This document shows, one piece after another, positions 15,345 to 24,493 of a stretch of 34,795 nt of DNA. The position numbers and the translations under genes are program-made. Each line of letters begins with the position of its first letter. Positions within the stretch are counted from its first letter, which is position 1. The DNA comes from Clostridia bacterium. Lineage in GTDB: Bacteria; Bacillota; Clostridia; Oscillospirales; CAG-272. Location of the stretch: the NCBI GenBank assembly GCA_900769475.1, contig CAAGGQ010000033.1, positions 1 through 34,795 of the forward strand, given 5' to 3'. The notes under the pieces were generated by a model that was not told the origin of the DNA, ran no database searches, and was given only the letters and a program-made list of their open reading frames with translations.

Positions 15345-17831
15345 ATGTCCGGGCGATATGCCGGCGTATGCCTATTGGATAATCCCTTTCCCATCGACGG
15401 GGTCTACGATTATCGGATCCCCGAGGAATTGGCGGAGGACGTCAAGCGCGGTGTGTTTGTAACGGTTCCCTTTGGAACCGCCAACCACCGCCGTTTGGCT
15501 TTGGTTTGGGAGGTCAAGGAGGAATCGGCCTACGAGGAGCTCAAGGCCATCGTTTCGGTCTGTCCCGAGCAGATCTCCCTGGATGAGGAGATGCTGGGGC
15601 TTTGTGCCTTTATGAAGCTTCGTACCCTTTGCTCTACCGGGGATGCGGTACGGGCCATGGTGCCGGCGTCGGCGCTGTCCCGTTTGATCCCCTGCTATAC
15701 TCTGTCCACCGACCACATACTTACCCACTCCGACGAAGTTTCCTCGTCGGATTTGTTCGTATATGAATACGTGCGCGACCGCGGCGAGGCCGAGGAATCG
15801 GCTTTGCGGGAGCGCTTTGGCGCCGGGGTGGAGAGCCGCCTGCGCCGTCTTTGCCGCCGCGGCTATCTGTTGCGGCAGGTGCGCCTCAAGGGTGCCTCCG
15901 AGGGAGTGACCCAGCGGCTCTGGCGTCTGTCGATTTCCCCCGAGGCCGCCGAGGGGCTTTTGCAAGGGCAGACCGCCACGCCCCTTTCCTCGGCCAAGCA
16001 ACGGGAGGTGCTTCGCGCCCTTCTTTCATCCGAGGAGCCCCTTTCCACCGCCGAGCTCTGTGAGAGTGCCGGAGTTACCGAGTCGCCTCTGAAGACCCTG
16101 GCAAAGAAGGGACTGTTGGAGTCCTTTGAGCAGCAGGTGGACCGCAACCCCTACGCGGGCTACACCTTTACGGGGCAGACCCCCATGACGCTGAACGAGG
16201 AACAGTCGACGGCGCTGGAGCGCCTTTCGGAGCTGGCCTTTTCGGGAGAACCCAAGGCGGCTCTGCTTCACGGGGTGACCGGGAGCGGCAAAACCTGCGT
16301 GATGACCTCCCTCATCGACCGCTTATTGGAGCGGGGCAGGGGAGTGATCGTGCTGTTGCCCGAGATCGCCCTCACCCCCCAATCGGTGTCCATCTTCTGC
16401 GCCCGCTACGGAGAAGAGGTATCGGTGATCCATTCGGCACTCTCGGCCGGGGAGCGCTACGACGCTTTTCGTCGGATCCGAGAGGGACGCTCCAACGTGG
16501 TCATCGGTACCCGCTCCGCCGTCTTTGCTCCGGTGCAAAACCTGGGAGCTATCATCATCGACGAGGAGCAGGAGCACACCTATAAATCCGATCAAAATCC
16601 CAAATATCACGCCCGGGACATTGCCCGCTACCGTTGCAATCATCACAAGGCCCTTATGCTTCTGGCCTCGGCCACGCCTTCGCTGGAGAGCTACCACAAG
16701 GCCAAGGAGGGGATCTATTCCCTCATTTCCTTGACCCATCGCTACGGCGGTGCCGAACTGCCCCGCGTGGTGGTGGCCGACATGCGAGGCGAGGCGGGAA
16801 AGGGCAATCTTTCCCCTCTGGGCGAGGAGCTGATGCGGGAGCTGTGTCGGGTCACGGAGGCAGGAGAGCAATCGGTGCTCTTCCTCAATCGCCGTGGATA
16901 CAATCACTTTTTAAGCTGTCGAAGCTGTGGCGGGGCGGTGACCTGTCCCGGATGCTCGGTGGCTATGACCTATCACACCCGCAGGGGCACCTATTCCCAA
17001 GGGGATATGGTCTGCCATTGGTGTGGCCGCCGCATGCCTCTGCCCAAAACCTGTCCTACCTGTGGCTCGGAGCACCTGGCCCGCATGGGCTTTGGCACCC
17101 AGCGGGTGGAGGAGGAGGTACAGTCCCTTTTGCCCAAGGCGCGCTTGTTGCGCATGGATACCGACTCCACCACCTCCAAGTTTGCCTACGACGAGATGCT
17201 GGGACGCTTCCGCTCCCACGGAGCCGACGTACTTCTCGGCACCCAGATGGTGACCAAGGGACACGATTTTCCCGACGTGACCCTGGTGGGAGTTCTTTTG
17301 GCTGACGCGTCCCTGTATCTGGACGATTACCGGGCGGGAGAGCGCACCTTTGCCATGCTTACCCAGGTTATTGGACGGGCCGGACGGGGCAGTAAAAAGG
17401 GCATGGCCGTGATCCAGACCAACAATCCCGACCACGAGATCCTGCGCCTGGCCTGCGCCCAGGATTACGAAACCTTTTATCAGCGGGAGATCCAACTGCG
17501 TCGCCTGCTGGTCTTCCCCCCCTTCTGCGACATCGCTCTGCTGACCCTGACGGGGAGCGACGAGAGCTTCCTGCTCAAGGCCTCCACGCTGCTGGCCCAA
17601 TGCCTGCAGGAGCTGGTGGAGGGGCCTCACCGAGGGGTGGAGCTGGTGACCTTTGGCCCCTTCGAGGCGCCGGTGTATCGGGTGGATAACAAATACCGCA
17701 TGCGCATGGTCATCAAGTGCCGCCTGCAAAAGCCCACCCTGGCCCTCTTTGCCCGGCTGTTGTGCGAGTTTTCCCAAAAGGCGGGAAAAAAGATTCATTT
17801 AAGCATTGATTTTAACCCCTCCAATCTTTAA
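15345..17831 (+). CDS. priA: Primosomal protein N' (replication restart helicase)
   Basis: PriA recognises stalled replication forks and reloads the replicative helicase. The 828-residue protein has an N-terminal DNA-binding domain (about 1-100), then a superfamily 2 helicase core with Walker A GVTGSGKT (about 311-318) and a Walker B reading DEEQ at about 406-409 instead of the common DEEH. A zinc-binding region with eight cysteines in four CxxC pairs lies at about 525-575. Helicase motifs GTQMVTKGHDFPDVTLVG and TQVIGRAGRG follow. GAGGAGG lies before the ATG, 12 bases after rpoZ. Confidence 0.95.
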   Translation: MSGRYAGVCLLDNPFPIDGVYDYRIPEELAEDVKRGVFVTVPFGTANHRRLALVWEVKEESAYEELKAIVSVCPEQISLDEEMLGLCAFMKLRTLCSTGDAVRAMVPASALSRLIPCYTLSTDHILTHSDEVSSSDLFVYEYVRDRGEAEESALRERFGAGVESRLRRLCRRGYLLRQVRLKGASEGVTQRLWRLSISPEAAEGLLQGQTATPLSSAKQREVLRALLSSEEPLSTAELCESAGVTESPLKTLAKKGLLESFEQQVDRNPYAGYTFTGQTPMTLNEEQSTALERLSELAFSGEPKAALLHGVTGSGKTCVMTSLIDRLLERGRGVIVLLPEIALTPQSVSIFCARYGEEVSVIHSALSAGERYDAFRRIREGRSNVVIGTRSAVFAPVQNLGAIIIDEEQEHTYKSDQNPKYHARDIARYRCNHHKALMLLASATPSLESYHKAKEGIYSLISLTHRYGGAELPRVVVADMRGEAGKGNLSPLGEELMRELCRVTEAGEQSVLFLNRRGYNHFLSCRSCGGAVTCPGCSVAMTYHTRRGTYSQGDMVCHWCGRRMPLPKTCPTCGSEHLARMGFGTQRVEEEVQSLLPKARLLRMDTDSTTSKFAYDEMLGRFRSHGADVLLGTQMVTKGHDFPDVTLVGVLLADASLYLDDYRAGERTFAMLTQVIGRAGRGSKKGMAVIQTNNPDHEILRLACAQDYETFYQREIQLRRLLVFPPFCDIALLTLTGSDESFLLKASTLLAQCLQELVEGPHRGVELVTFGPFEAPVYRVDNKYRMRMVIKCRLQKPTLALFARLLCEFSQKAGKKIHLSIDFNPSNL

Positions 17832-17864
17832 GTGCGGAGTCAGAACAGAAAGGAAGTAGATATT

Positions 17865-18320
17865 ATGGCAAAATTAAAGATCGTAAAGATGGGCGACGAC
17901 ACCCTGCGTAAGGTTTGCCGTCCCGTAGATAAGATTACCCCCCGCATCCTCACTCTGCTGGACGACATGGTGGAAACCATGCGGGATGCCAACGGCTGTG
18001 GCCTGGCAGGTCCCCAGGTGGGCGTTCTGCGTCGTATCGCCGTCATTGAGGTAGAGGAGGGGCAGGTCATTGAGCTGATCAACCCAAAGATCATCGCCTT
18101 TGCCGGGGAACAGCAGGAGCAGGAGGGATGCCTTTCCATCCCCGGCCGCTGGGGCATCACCAAGCGTCCCGCCCACGTGACGGTGCGGGCCACCAATCGC
18201 CACGGCGAGGAATTTGAGGTGACGGGCAGCGATCTTCTTGCCCGTGCCCTCTGCCACGAGCTGGATCACCTGGATGGCAAGCTGTTTGTAGACTGTATGA
18301 TTGAGGAGCTGAAGGACTGA
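17865..18320 (+). CDS. def: Peptide deformylase
   Basis: Def removes the formyl group from the N-terminal methionine of new proteins. All three family motifs are present in 151 residues: GLAGPQVG (46-53), EGCLSIPG (87-94, metal ligand C89) and HELDH (131-135, metal ligands H131 and H135, catalytic E132). The start at 17865 follows AAAGGAAG; an in-frame start 11 codons earlier would sit on the priA stop region without a ribosome binding site. The stop overlaps the fmt start by one base, so the two are translationally coupled. Confidence 0.95.
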   Translation: MAKLKIVKMGDDTLRKVCRPVDKITPRILTLLDDMVETMRDANGCGLAGPQVGVLRRIAVIEVEEGQVIELINPKIIAFAGEQQEQEGCLSIPGRWGITKRPAHVTVRATNRHGEEFEVTGSDLLARALCHELDHLDGKLFVDCMIEELKD

Positions 18321-19267
18321 TGCGCATTTTGTTTATGGGAACTCCCGATTTTGCTCTGTTTTCCCTCAGAGCCTTGGTGGAATCGGGCGAGAACGTGGTT
18401 GGCGTGGTAACGCAGACCGACAAGCCCAAGGGACGCAAGGCCATCCTCACGCCGCCTCCCGTCAAGGTCTACGCCACCGAGCGAGGGATCCCGGTCTATC
18501 AGCCCAAGACGTTGCGTAGCGAGGAATTTGCTACCCTGCTGTCCGAGATCGATCCCGAAATGATCGTTGTTACGGCCTTTGGCAAGATCCTGCCGCAAAA
18601 CGTGCTGGATTATCCCAAATACGGTTGCGTCAACGTACACGGCTCCTTGTTGCCCGCGTACCGCGGCGCGGCGCCCATGCAGCGGGCGGTGATAGACGGC
18701 CTTAGGGAAACCGGCATTACCACCATTTACATGGATGCCGGCATTGACACCGGCGATATGCTTTTGACGGGAAAAGTGACGGTAGAAGAGAATGATAATT
18801 TTGAAATTGTGCATGATAAGCTGGGGGCCTGCAGCGCCCAGGTGTTGCTGGATACCCTGAAGGCTATTCGGGAGGGAACGGCGGTTCGCGTCGAGCAGGA
18901 GGATGCCAAGGCAACCTATGCCGCTAAGATCGAGAACGCCGATTGCGAGCTCGACTTTTCCCGAAGCGCGTGGGAAGTGCACAACCGCATCCGCGGCCTT
19001 TCCCCCATTCCCCTGTCCTTTACCCGCACGCCCGATGGAAAAATGCTCAAGGTCATCGCTTCCCGCGTGGCGTCCCGCGAGCCGGTCAACGCCCACCCCG
19101 GAGAGGTTCTTTCTCTTGCGGGCGGCGTGATTACCGTGGCCTGCGGATGTGGCACCCTGGAGCTTTTGGAGATCCTTCCCGAGGGCAAAAAGCGCATGAA
19201 GGCCGCCGATTTCATCAACGGCCGCCGCATTGCCGTGGGGGATCGGTTGTCTTTGGGGGAGGATTAA
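18320..19267 (+). CDS. fmt: Methionyl-tRNA formyltransferase
   Basis: Fmt formylates initiator methionyl-tRNA using 10-formyl-tetrahydrofolate, making the group that Def later removes. Its 315 residues equal the usual length. MRILFMGTPDFA opens the N-terminal catalytic domain, which contains VNVHGSLLPAYRGAAPMQRAV with the catalytic Asn and His, and IYMDAGIDTGDML. The C-terminal tRNA-binding domain starts near 205. The ATGA overlap with def is the classic arrangement. Confidence 0.95.
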   Translation: MRILFMGTPDFALFSLRALVESGENVVGVVTQTDKPKGRKAILTPPPVKVYATERGIPVYQPKTLRSEEFATLLSEIDPEMIVVTAFGKILPQNVLDYPKYGCVNVHGSLLPAYRGAAPMQRAVIDGLRETGITTIYMDAGIDTGDMLLTGKVTVEENDNFEIVHDKLGACSAQVLLDTLKAIREGTAVRVEQEDAKATYAAKIENADCELDFSRSAWEVHNRIRGLSPIPLSFTRTPDGKMLKVIASRVASREPVNAHPGEVLSLAGGVITVACGCGTLELLEILPEGKKRMKAADFINGRRIAVGDRLSLGED

Positions 19268-19336
19268 GGGGATGTGCTTCACAGCCACCCGCCCGAAAAA
19301 GATGAAATTTTAACTGTAGTAAAAGGAGAAACCACC

Positions 19337-20044
19337 GTGCTCTTTGGCTGGTTTATGTTCGACTGGACGATTTTGATCGTCCTTCCTGCTGCCTTGTTCG
19401 CTTTCTGGGCGCAGAGCAACGTTAGCAGTACGTTTGCTCGATACAGTAAGAAAGCCACCCGTGCCGGACGTACTGCCGCCGAGGCGGCAAGGATCCTGCT
19501 TAACGCCAATGGTCTTTATGACGTGGGCATTGAAGAGATCCCGGGGGAGTTGAACGATCACTACAATCCCCGGGTCCGCAAGCTGTTTTTATCTCATGCG
19601 GTCTACTCCTCCCGGAGTGCCGCCGCCATTGGGGTGGCCTGCCACGAGGCGGGACACGCTCTGCAGCATGCCATGGGATATTCCCCCCTGCAGCTGCGTA
19701 TGAATCTGATCCCGTTGTGTAATTTTGGCTCACGTCTGGCCATGCCTCTCTTTTTTGTGGGTCTGCTCTTTGCCGGGGATTTTGGATACCTGTTCATGCT
19801 GGCGGGCATTGCCTGCTTTTCCCTGGCGACCCTCTTTCAGCTGGTCACCCTACCGGTGGAGTTTAACGCTTCCCGTCGGGCGCTGGAGGGGATGCAGGAT
19901 CAGCATTTGCTGTACGATGAGGAGCTGGGAATGGCGCAGGACGTGCTTCGTGCCGCCGCTATGACCTACGTGGCCGCGCTGGCCACGTCCTTGCTGTCGC
20001 TTCTTCGCCTTTTGGTCATTGCCGGAGGCAGACGGAGAGATTAA
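19337..20044 (+). CDS. yugP: YugP-type membrane zinc metallopeptidase
   Basis: The 235-residue protein has an N-terminal membrane segment (about 9-27), the zinc protease motif HEAGH at 103-107, and two or three further hydrophobic segments (about 128-175 and near the C-terminus). This matches the YugP family (DUF2227-like neutral zinc metallopeptidases), whose substrate is unknown. I chose a GTG start at 19337 because AAAAGGAG lies 8 bases before it. The earlier GTG at 19274 has no ribosome binding site and would add an unlike, polar N-terminus. An ATG at 19355 is another possibility. Its place between fmt and rsmB is common in Clostridia but not in Bacillus. Confidence 0.82.
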   Translation: MLFGWFMFDWTILIVLPAALFAFWAQSNVSSTFARYSKKATRAGRTAAEAARILLNANGLYDVGIEEIPGELNDHYNPRVRKLFLSHAVYSSRSAAAIGVACHEAGHALQHAMGYSPLQLRMNLIPLCNFGSRLAMPLFFVGLLFAGDFGYLFMLAGIACFSLATLFQLVTLPVEFNASRRALEGMQDQHLLYDEELGMAQDVLRAAAMTYVAALATSLLSLLRLLVIAGGRRRD

Positions 20045-20074
20045 ACTTTTTATTTTTGGAAAGGAGTGTTTTTC

Positions 20075-21352
20075 ATGGAGAGCGTCAGAGCCACGGCACT
20101 GTCGGTATTGCGTAAATGCGTCCATGCCGACGGATATTCCAACATCGCTTTGGATACCGCCATCAAACGGGGCGAGCTTTCCCGGGCCGACTGCGGACTT
20201 CTCACGGTGCTGGTGTACGGAACCATGGAAAAGCAACTCACCCTGGATCATTGGATCGCCTGTCTCTCCTCCCGTCCCCTGGAGGAGATCGACGGCGACA
20301 CCCGGCTATTGTTGCGTATGGGACTTTATCAGCTGGCCTTTTTGGATAAGGTGCCGGATCACGCCGCCGTCAATGAAACGGTGGCCTTGTGTCCGCGGCG
20401 TACCCGTGGATTTGTCAATGCCCTCTTGCGCGAATTTCTGCGGCGTGGAAAGCAGATTCCCGCTCCGGAGAAAACGCAGGATCCCGTGGGCTATTTTTCG
20501 GTTACCTATTCCTTTGGCCGTTCCATTTGCCAACGCTTTTTGGAGCTGTTTGGCATGGAGCGCACCGAGTCCGTGCTGGCGGCCTTTTGCCGTCCGATTC
20601 CCGTCACTCTGCGGGTAAACACCCTTAAGACCTCGCGGGAGAGGCTGATGCAGAAGATCTGTGCCGCAGGCGCACAGGCCCGGCCAACCCCCGAGAGTCC
20701 CTACGGTGTTTTCGTCACCGGTCTGCCGGTCACGGCCCTTCCGGGATTTGAGGAGGGACACTTTTTTGTGCAGGATGAGGCCTCCCAGCTGGCGGTGCTG
20801 GCCCTGGATGCCCATCCCGGCATGCAGGTGCTGGATTGCTGTGCTTGCCCCGGCTCCAAATCCTTTGGGATCGCCATGGAGATGGAGGGAGAGGGCAGGG
20901 TACTTTCCTGCGATCTTCATGCCAACAAGCTGTCGTTGGTGAAGTCCGGAGCCGAGCGATTGGGGATCGATATTCTGGAAACGCTGGAGCGGGATGCTCG
21001 CACGCCCATGCCGGCATGGGAAAATTCCTTTGATCGGGTGCTTTGCGACGTTCCCTGCTCGGGCTTTGGGGTGTTTGCCAAAAAGCCCGAATTAAAATAT
21101 AAGGATCCTGCCATGAGTGCGGGGCTACCCGCCGTGCAGGCTGCTATTTTGGAGAACGCCTGTCGCTTTCTTCGGGTAGGGGGCAAGCTGGTGTATTCCA
21201 CCTGCACCCTGCTCCCCGAGGAGAACGAGGGGAACGTGGAGGCCTTTTTGTCGGCGCATCGAGAGTTTTCTTGCTTGGGGATGCGCACCTTGTATCCCGA
21301 TACCGACGGTACCGATGGATTTTTCTTTGCGATCCTGCAAAAAAATTCCTGA
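20075..21352 (+). CDS. rsmB: 16S rRNA (cytosine-967-C5)-methyltransferase
   Basis: RsmB methylates C967 of 16S rRNA with S-adenosylmethionine. The 425-residue protein has an N-terminal NusB-like RNA-binding domain (about 1-130) and a C-terminal Rossmann methyltransferase. Motif I reads VLDCCACPGSKS, where CAAPGGKT is more usual. The two catalytic cysteines are in DVPCSG (about 327) and STCTLLPEEN (about 375). The ATG at 20075 follows AAAGGAG by 8 bases; a GTG three codons earlier overlaps that ribosome binding site. Confidence 0.92.
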   Translation: MESVRATALSVLRKCVHADGYSNIALDTAIKRGELSRADCGLLTVLVYGTMEKQLTLDHWIACLSSRPLEEIDGDTRLLLRMGLYQLAFLDKVPDHAAVNETVALCPRRTRGFVNALLREFLRRGKQIPAPEKTQDPVGYFSVTYSFGRSICQRFLELFGMERTESVLAAFCRPIPVTLRVNTLKTSRERLMQKICAAGAQARPTPESPYGVFVTGLPVTALPGFEEGHFFVQDEASQLAVLALDAHPGMQVLDCCACPGSKSFGIAMEMEGEGRVLSCDLHANKLSLVKSGAERLGIDILETLERDARTPMPAWENSFDRVLCDVPCSGFGVFAKKPELKYKDPAMSAGLPAVQAAILENACRFLRVGGKLVYSTCTLLPEENEGNVEAFLSAHREFSCLGMRTLYPDTDGTDGFFFAILQKNS

Positions 21353-21423
21353 TCGGATCGCACGGACGGGACGGTATATTCTTTGCTATGACAACGCATA
21401 ATGAGAGAGGAGAGATCGGTTTT

Positions 21424-22524
21424 ATGGAAACAACCGTCCATGAGTCGGAGGCGGTGCATCCCGAGAAAAAGCGGGAACTGTTATCGCTGATGCCCGACGA
21501 GCTGGAGGCCTGGATGCTCTCGGTAGGAGAGCCCAAATACCGGGCAAAGCAGCTGTTTCCGCAGCTGCACCGCGGCGTTTCCCCGGAGGAAATGACGAAT
21601 CTGGGAAAACGGCTGCAGCAAAAGCTGCAGGATGCCTTTTGGTATCATCTGCCCGTGGTGGAGCGAAAGCTGGTGTCTTCTTTGGATGGAACGGTGAAAT
21701 ATTTGTTCGGCCTGCGGGACGGGAACTGCGTGGAGAGCGTGGTGATGAAATATCGCCACGGCAACACCATTTGTATTTCCTCCCAGGTGGGCTGTCGTAT
21801 GGGCTGCAAATTCTGCGCGTCCACCATTGGCGGCAGAGTGCGGGATCTGACCCCGGGAGAGCTGTTGGGGCAGGTTCTGGCGGCGCAAAAGGATTGCGGC
21901 GAGCGGATCTCCAACATCGTTATGATGGGGATCGGAGAGCCGCTGGATAACTACGACAACGTTCTCCGTTTTTTGCATCTGGTCAACTGTGAGGAGGGGA
22001 TCTGCATTGGCTATCGCCACATTTCCCTTTCCACCTGTGGCCTGGTGGAGGGCATTGAGCGGTTGATGCGGGAGGAGCTCCCCATCACCCTTTCCATTTC
22101 CCTCCACGCCCCCGACGACGAGACCCGATCGGCCATTATGCCCATCAACCGCCGCTACGGCGTGGATGCGCTACTGGACGTGTGCCGTCGTTATTACGGG
22201 GCGACCGGACGGCGAATTTCCTTTGAGTATACCCTGATCGCGGGGAAGAACGATTCCCCCGCCAGTGCGCAGAAGCTGGCTCAGGTGCTCAATAGTAAGC
22301 TTCGTTCCCGGCAGGATACCATGCCCATCCACGTCAATCTGATCCCGGTCAATGAGGTGACCGAGTCGGGCTTCCGCAAGTCCTCCAAGGAGGCGGTGTT
22401 GGCCTTTGCTCGGGTCCTGGAGAGCCGCGGCATCCGCGCCACGGTGCGCAGGACGCTGGGATCGGATATCAATGCCTCCTGCGGTCAGCTGCGCAGGGAG
22501 ACCCTGGCGTCCGAGGAGTCTTAA
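21424..22524 (+). CDS. rlmN: Dual-specificity 23S rRNA/tRNA (adenine-C2)-methyltransferase
   Basis: RlmN is a radical SAM enzyme that methylates A2503 of 23S rRNA and A37 of some tRNAs. The 366-residue product has the 4Fe-4S motif CRMGCKFC with C124, C128 and C131, the GIGEPLDNYDNV segment, and the C-terminal catalytic cysteine C353 in INASCGQLR. The start at 21424 follows AGAGGAGAG; an ATG 12 codons earlier lacks a ribosome binding site. Its place after rsmB is the conserved one; in most Firmicutes a PP2C phosphatase gene follows, but not here. Confidence 0.95.
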   Translation: METTVHESEAVHPEKKRELLSLMPDELEAWMLSVGEPKYRAKQLFPQLHRGVSPEEMTNLGKRLQQKLQDAFWYHLPVVERKLVSSLDGTVKYLFGLRDGNCVESVVMKYRHGNTICISSQVGCRMGCKFCASTIGGRVRDLTPGELLGQVLAAQKDCGERISNIVMMGIGEPLDNYDNVLRFLHLVNCEEGICIGYRHISLSTCGLVEGIERLMREELPITLSISLHAPDDETRSAIMPINRRYGVDALLDVCRRYYGATGRRISFEYTLIAGKNDSPASAQKLAQVLNSKLRSRQDTMPIHVNLIPVNEVTESGFRKSSKEAVLAFARVLESRGIRATVRRTLGSDINASCGQLRRETLASEES

Positions 22525-22552
22525 CCCTCTTCGGGCGGCAGGGCAGGCGTTG

Positions 22553-22588
22553 CCCTTTGGAGACTTCTTCTACATAGAATCCAAAGGG
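22553..22588 (+). promoter_or_regulatory. Hairpin overlapping the ribosome binding site of the PASTA gene
   Basis: CCCTTTGGA (22553-22561) is complementary to TCCAAAGGG (22580-22588), with an 18-base loop. The 3' arm includes the first part of AAGGGAGG (22584-22591), the ribosome binding site of the gene starting at 22599. Folding could lower translation of that gene. Confidence 0.45.
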
Positions 22589-22598
22589 AGGTCGAGGC

Positions 22599-23348
22599 AT
22601 GCATCAAAATCGAAGAACGAGATCATCGGTCTCTTGGAGGCGCGTGGCCGTCTTTTCGCTTTTGCTCCTGTTGGGAAGCGCGTGGATGGTTTTTGACTCG
22701 CTGTTCTCCCCTATGGCATCCGGAAATCCTTCGGTGGAGGTGCCCGAATATCGGGGAGAGCTCTTTTCCGCCCTGACCCCCGCCCCCTGGCTGGAGGTGA
22801 CGGTGGAATATCGCTACGATGCCAAGGTGGCACCCGGGGTGGTCATTACGCAAACACCTCCCGGCGGTGCCCGACGAAAATTGAGCGAGCTTCGCCCCAC
22901 CTGCCCCATGACCCTGGTGGTCAGCCTGGGGGAGGAGCATCTGACCCTGCCGAGCGTTGTGGGAAGGGATGCCCGAGAGGCCACGGCCGAGCTTCGGAGC
23001 TTGGGCTTTGCGGTGGAGGAGGAACGGGTGATCTCCCCCTATCCCGAGGGAAGAATCCTTTCCATGGAGCCGCGAGAGCCGGGAGAGTATCCCGTGGGCA
23101 CCCGCGTGCGGCTTTCGGTGAGCGCAGGCACCCCCGGAAAAACGGTGGAGGTGCCGGATCTGGTGGGGCTTTCCCGCAGCGACGCCCTGGTCAAGCTCTG
23201 GCTGGCAGAGCTGCGATTGGAGGGAGTGACCGAGGAGCCGTCTCCTCTGCCCGTGGGAAGCGTCATCCGCCAGAGCCATGTGGCGGGCACCCTGGTAAGC
23301 GCGGGAACGTCGTTGACTCTGGTGGTCAGCGCGGGAATCGAAGAATAG
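22599..23348 (+). CDS. Membrane-anchored PASTA-repeat protein lacking a kinase domain
   Basis: The 249-residue protein has a short basic N-terminus, one membrane segment (about 17-36) and three PASTA-type repeats outside the cell (about 47-110, 115-178 and 183-246). Each repeat ends in a LxVSxG-like strand (TLVVSLG, RLSVSAG, TLVVSAG) and contains a P-x-L/V-V-G turn in repeats 2 and 3. PASTA domains bind muropeptides or beta-lactams and normally form the outer part of the PrkC/Stk1 Ser/Thr kinase. This gene lies exactly where stp-prkC sits in related operons (rlmN-stp-prkC-rsgA), but neither a kinase nor a phosphatase is encoded. Whether it is a relic or a stand-alone sensor is open. GGGAGG precedes the start. 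Confidence 0.8.
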   Translation: MHQNRRTRSSVSWRRVAVFSLLLLLGSAWMVFDSLFSPMASGNPSVEVPEYRGELFSALTPAPWLEVTVEYRYDAKVAPGVVITQTPPGGARRKLSELRPTCPMTLVVSLGEEHLTLPSVVGRDAREATAELRSLGFAVEEERVISPYPEGRILSMEPREPGEYPVGTRVRLSVSAGTPGKTVEVPDLVGLSRSDALVKLWLAELRLEGVTEEPSPLPVGSVIRQSHVAGTLVSAGTSLTLVVSAGIEE

Positions 23349-23410
23349 ACGTCGCGTCACGTTGGACGCGATAAGATCGACGGAACACAACGAAAACGGA
23401 AGGAATTTCT

Positions 23411-24436
23411 ATGACGTATTACGGATATGGACGAGTGATCAAGGGGGTGGGAGGCCTGTTTACGGTGCGGCTGTTGCCGGCCGACAGCACCCTGCTTCCC
23501 CCCGAGGCAAGCCAGCCCCCAGAGGGGATGGCCCTGGATGGAATGCCCTTGAACGGGCAGACCGTGTTTGCCCGGGGAAGGGGACATCTGCGAGCCAAGG
23601 GATCGCTGCTGGTGGGCGACTTGGTGCGGGTGGGCTATGACGAGAGCGCCTTTTCCCGCAACGAGCAGGGAGAGCTTCTCCTCTCCGAGGACGGAGGCGG
23701 CATTGCCGTGGAGGAGATCCTGCCCCGTTCCTGCGGGCTGATCCGTCCCCCTATGGCCAATCTGAGCCACCTGTTCGTCACCCTGGCGGCGGCATCTCCC
23801 GCCCCCATTCCCGAAACGGTGGATAAGCTGATCTCCATTGCCGAGTTCAACGGCATTGAGCCGGTGATCGTGATCACCAAGAGCGACCTTGCCCCGGAAT
23901 CGGCACGATCGCTGGCCGAGCTTTATCGCGGCGCAGGCTTTGGCGTTTTTTGCCAGGGGCTTGATCGGGAGACCGAGAGCCTCAAGGAGTACATCTTGTC
24001 CCTGCCTCGCGGCACCATCGCCGCATTTTCGGGGGCGTCGGGCGTGGGAAAATCCACCCTGCTCAACCGATTGTTTCCCATCCTTGGCCTGGAGACCGGA
24101 GAGATCAGCCGCCGCATCGAGCGGGGAAAGAACACCACCCGATGTGTGGAGCTGTATTCTCTTTCCGAGGATCCCGACGGCGCCCTGCTGGCCGATACCC
24201 CCGGCTTTACCATGCTGGATTTTGAGCGGTTTGACTTTTTTGAGAAAGAGGACCTGCCCGAGACCTTTCGGGAGTTCCGCCCGTATCTTGGAGAGTGCCG
24301 CTACACCAAGTGCTCCCACACCAAGGAGCAGGGGTGTGCGGTGATCGAGGCCCTGCGTCAGGGAAAGATTGCCAAGAGCCGCCACCAAAGCTTCGTATCC
24401 CTCTACGACGTCCTGAAGAAAAAGACGAAGTGGTAA
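23411..24436 (+). CDS. rsgA: Ribosome small subunit-dependent GTPase A
   Basis: RsgA is a circularly permuted GTPase that helps mature the 30S subunit. The 341-residue protein has an N-terminal OB-fold domain (about 1-110), G4 written as TKSD (about 156-159, where NKxD is the rule), then G1 GASGVGKST (208-216) and G3 DTPGF. The order G4-G1-G3 is the family's permutation. A C-terminal zinc site, CRYTKCSHTKEQGC, spans about 298-311. GGAAGGAA precedes the start. It is the last gene of the operon; rpe and thiN, which often follow, are absent and the cassette at 24453 starts 16 bases after the stop. Confidence 0.95.
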   Translation: MTYYGYGRVIKGVGGLFTVRLLPADSTLLPPEASQPPEGMALDGMPLNGQTVFARGRGHLRAKGSLLVGDLVRVGYDESAFSRNEQGELLLSEDGGGIAVEEILPRSCGLIRPPMANLSHLFVTLAAASPAPIPETVDKLISIAEFNGIEPVIVITKSDLAPESARSLAELYRGAGFGVFCQGLDRETESLKEYILSLPRGTIAAFSGASGVGKSTLLNRLFPILGLETGEISRRIERGKNTTRCVELYSLSEDPDGALLADTPGFTMLDFERFDFFEKEDLPETFREFRPYLGECRYTKCSHTKEQGCAVIEALRQGKIAKSRHQSFVSLYDVLKKKTKW

Positions 24437-24438
24437 TA

Positions 24439-24452
24439 AAAAGCCTGTACGG
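24439..24452 (+). terminator. Left arm of a split bidirectional terminator
   Basis: AAAAGCCTGTACGG is the exact reverse complement of CCGTACAGGCTTTT at 25852-25865. The arms lie just after the rsgA stop (24434-24436) and just before the end of the convergent SH3 gene (25884). Joined, they would make a 14-base stem with A/T tracts on both sides, a classic terminator for two convergent genes. They are now 1399 bases apart. Confidence 0.65.
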
Positions 24453-24493
24453 AAAAGGGGGATGTTCTTAGCGGAAAAATCACCTAACCCACG

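Noticed and set aside
22525..22598. Possible remains of a PP2C phosphatase between rlmN and the PASTA gene
   Set aside because: Only 74 bases are available and none of the frames shows phosphatase motifs. The gap contains a hairpin and the ribosome binding site.
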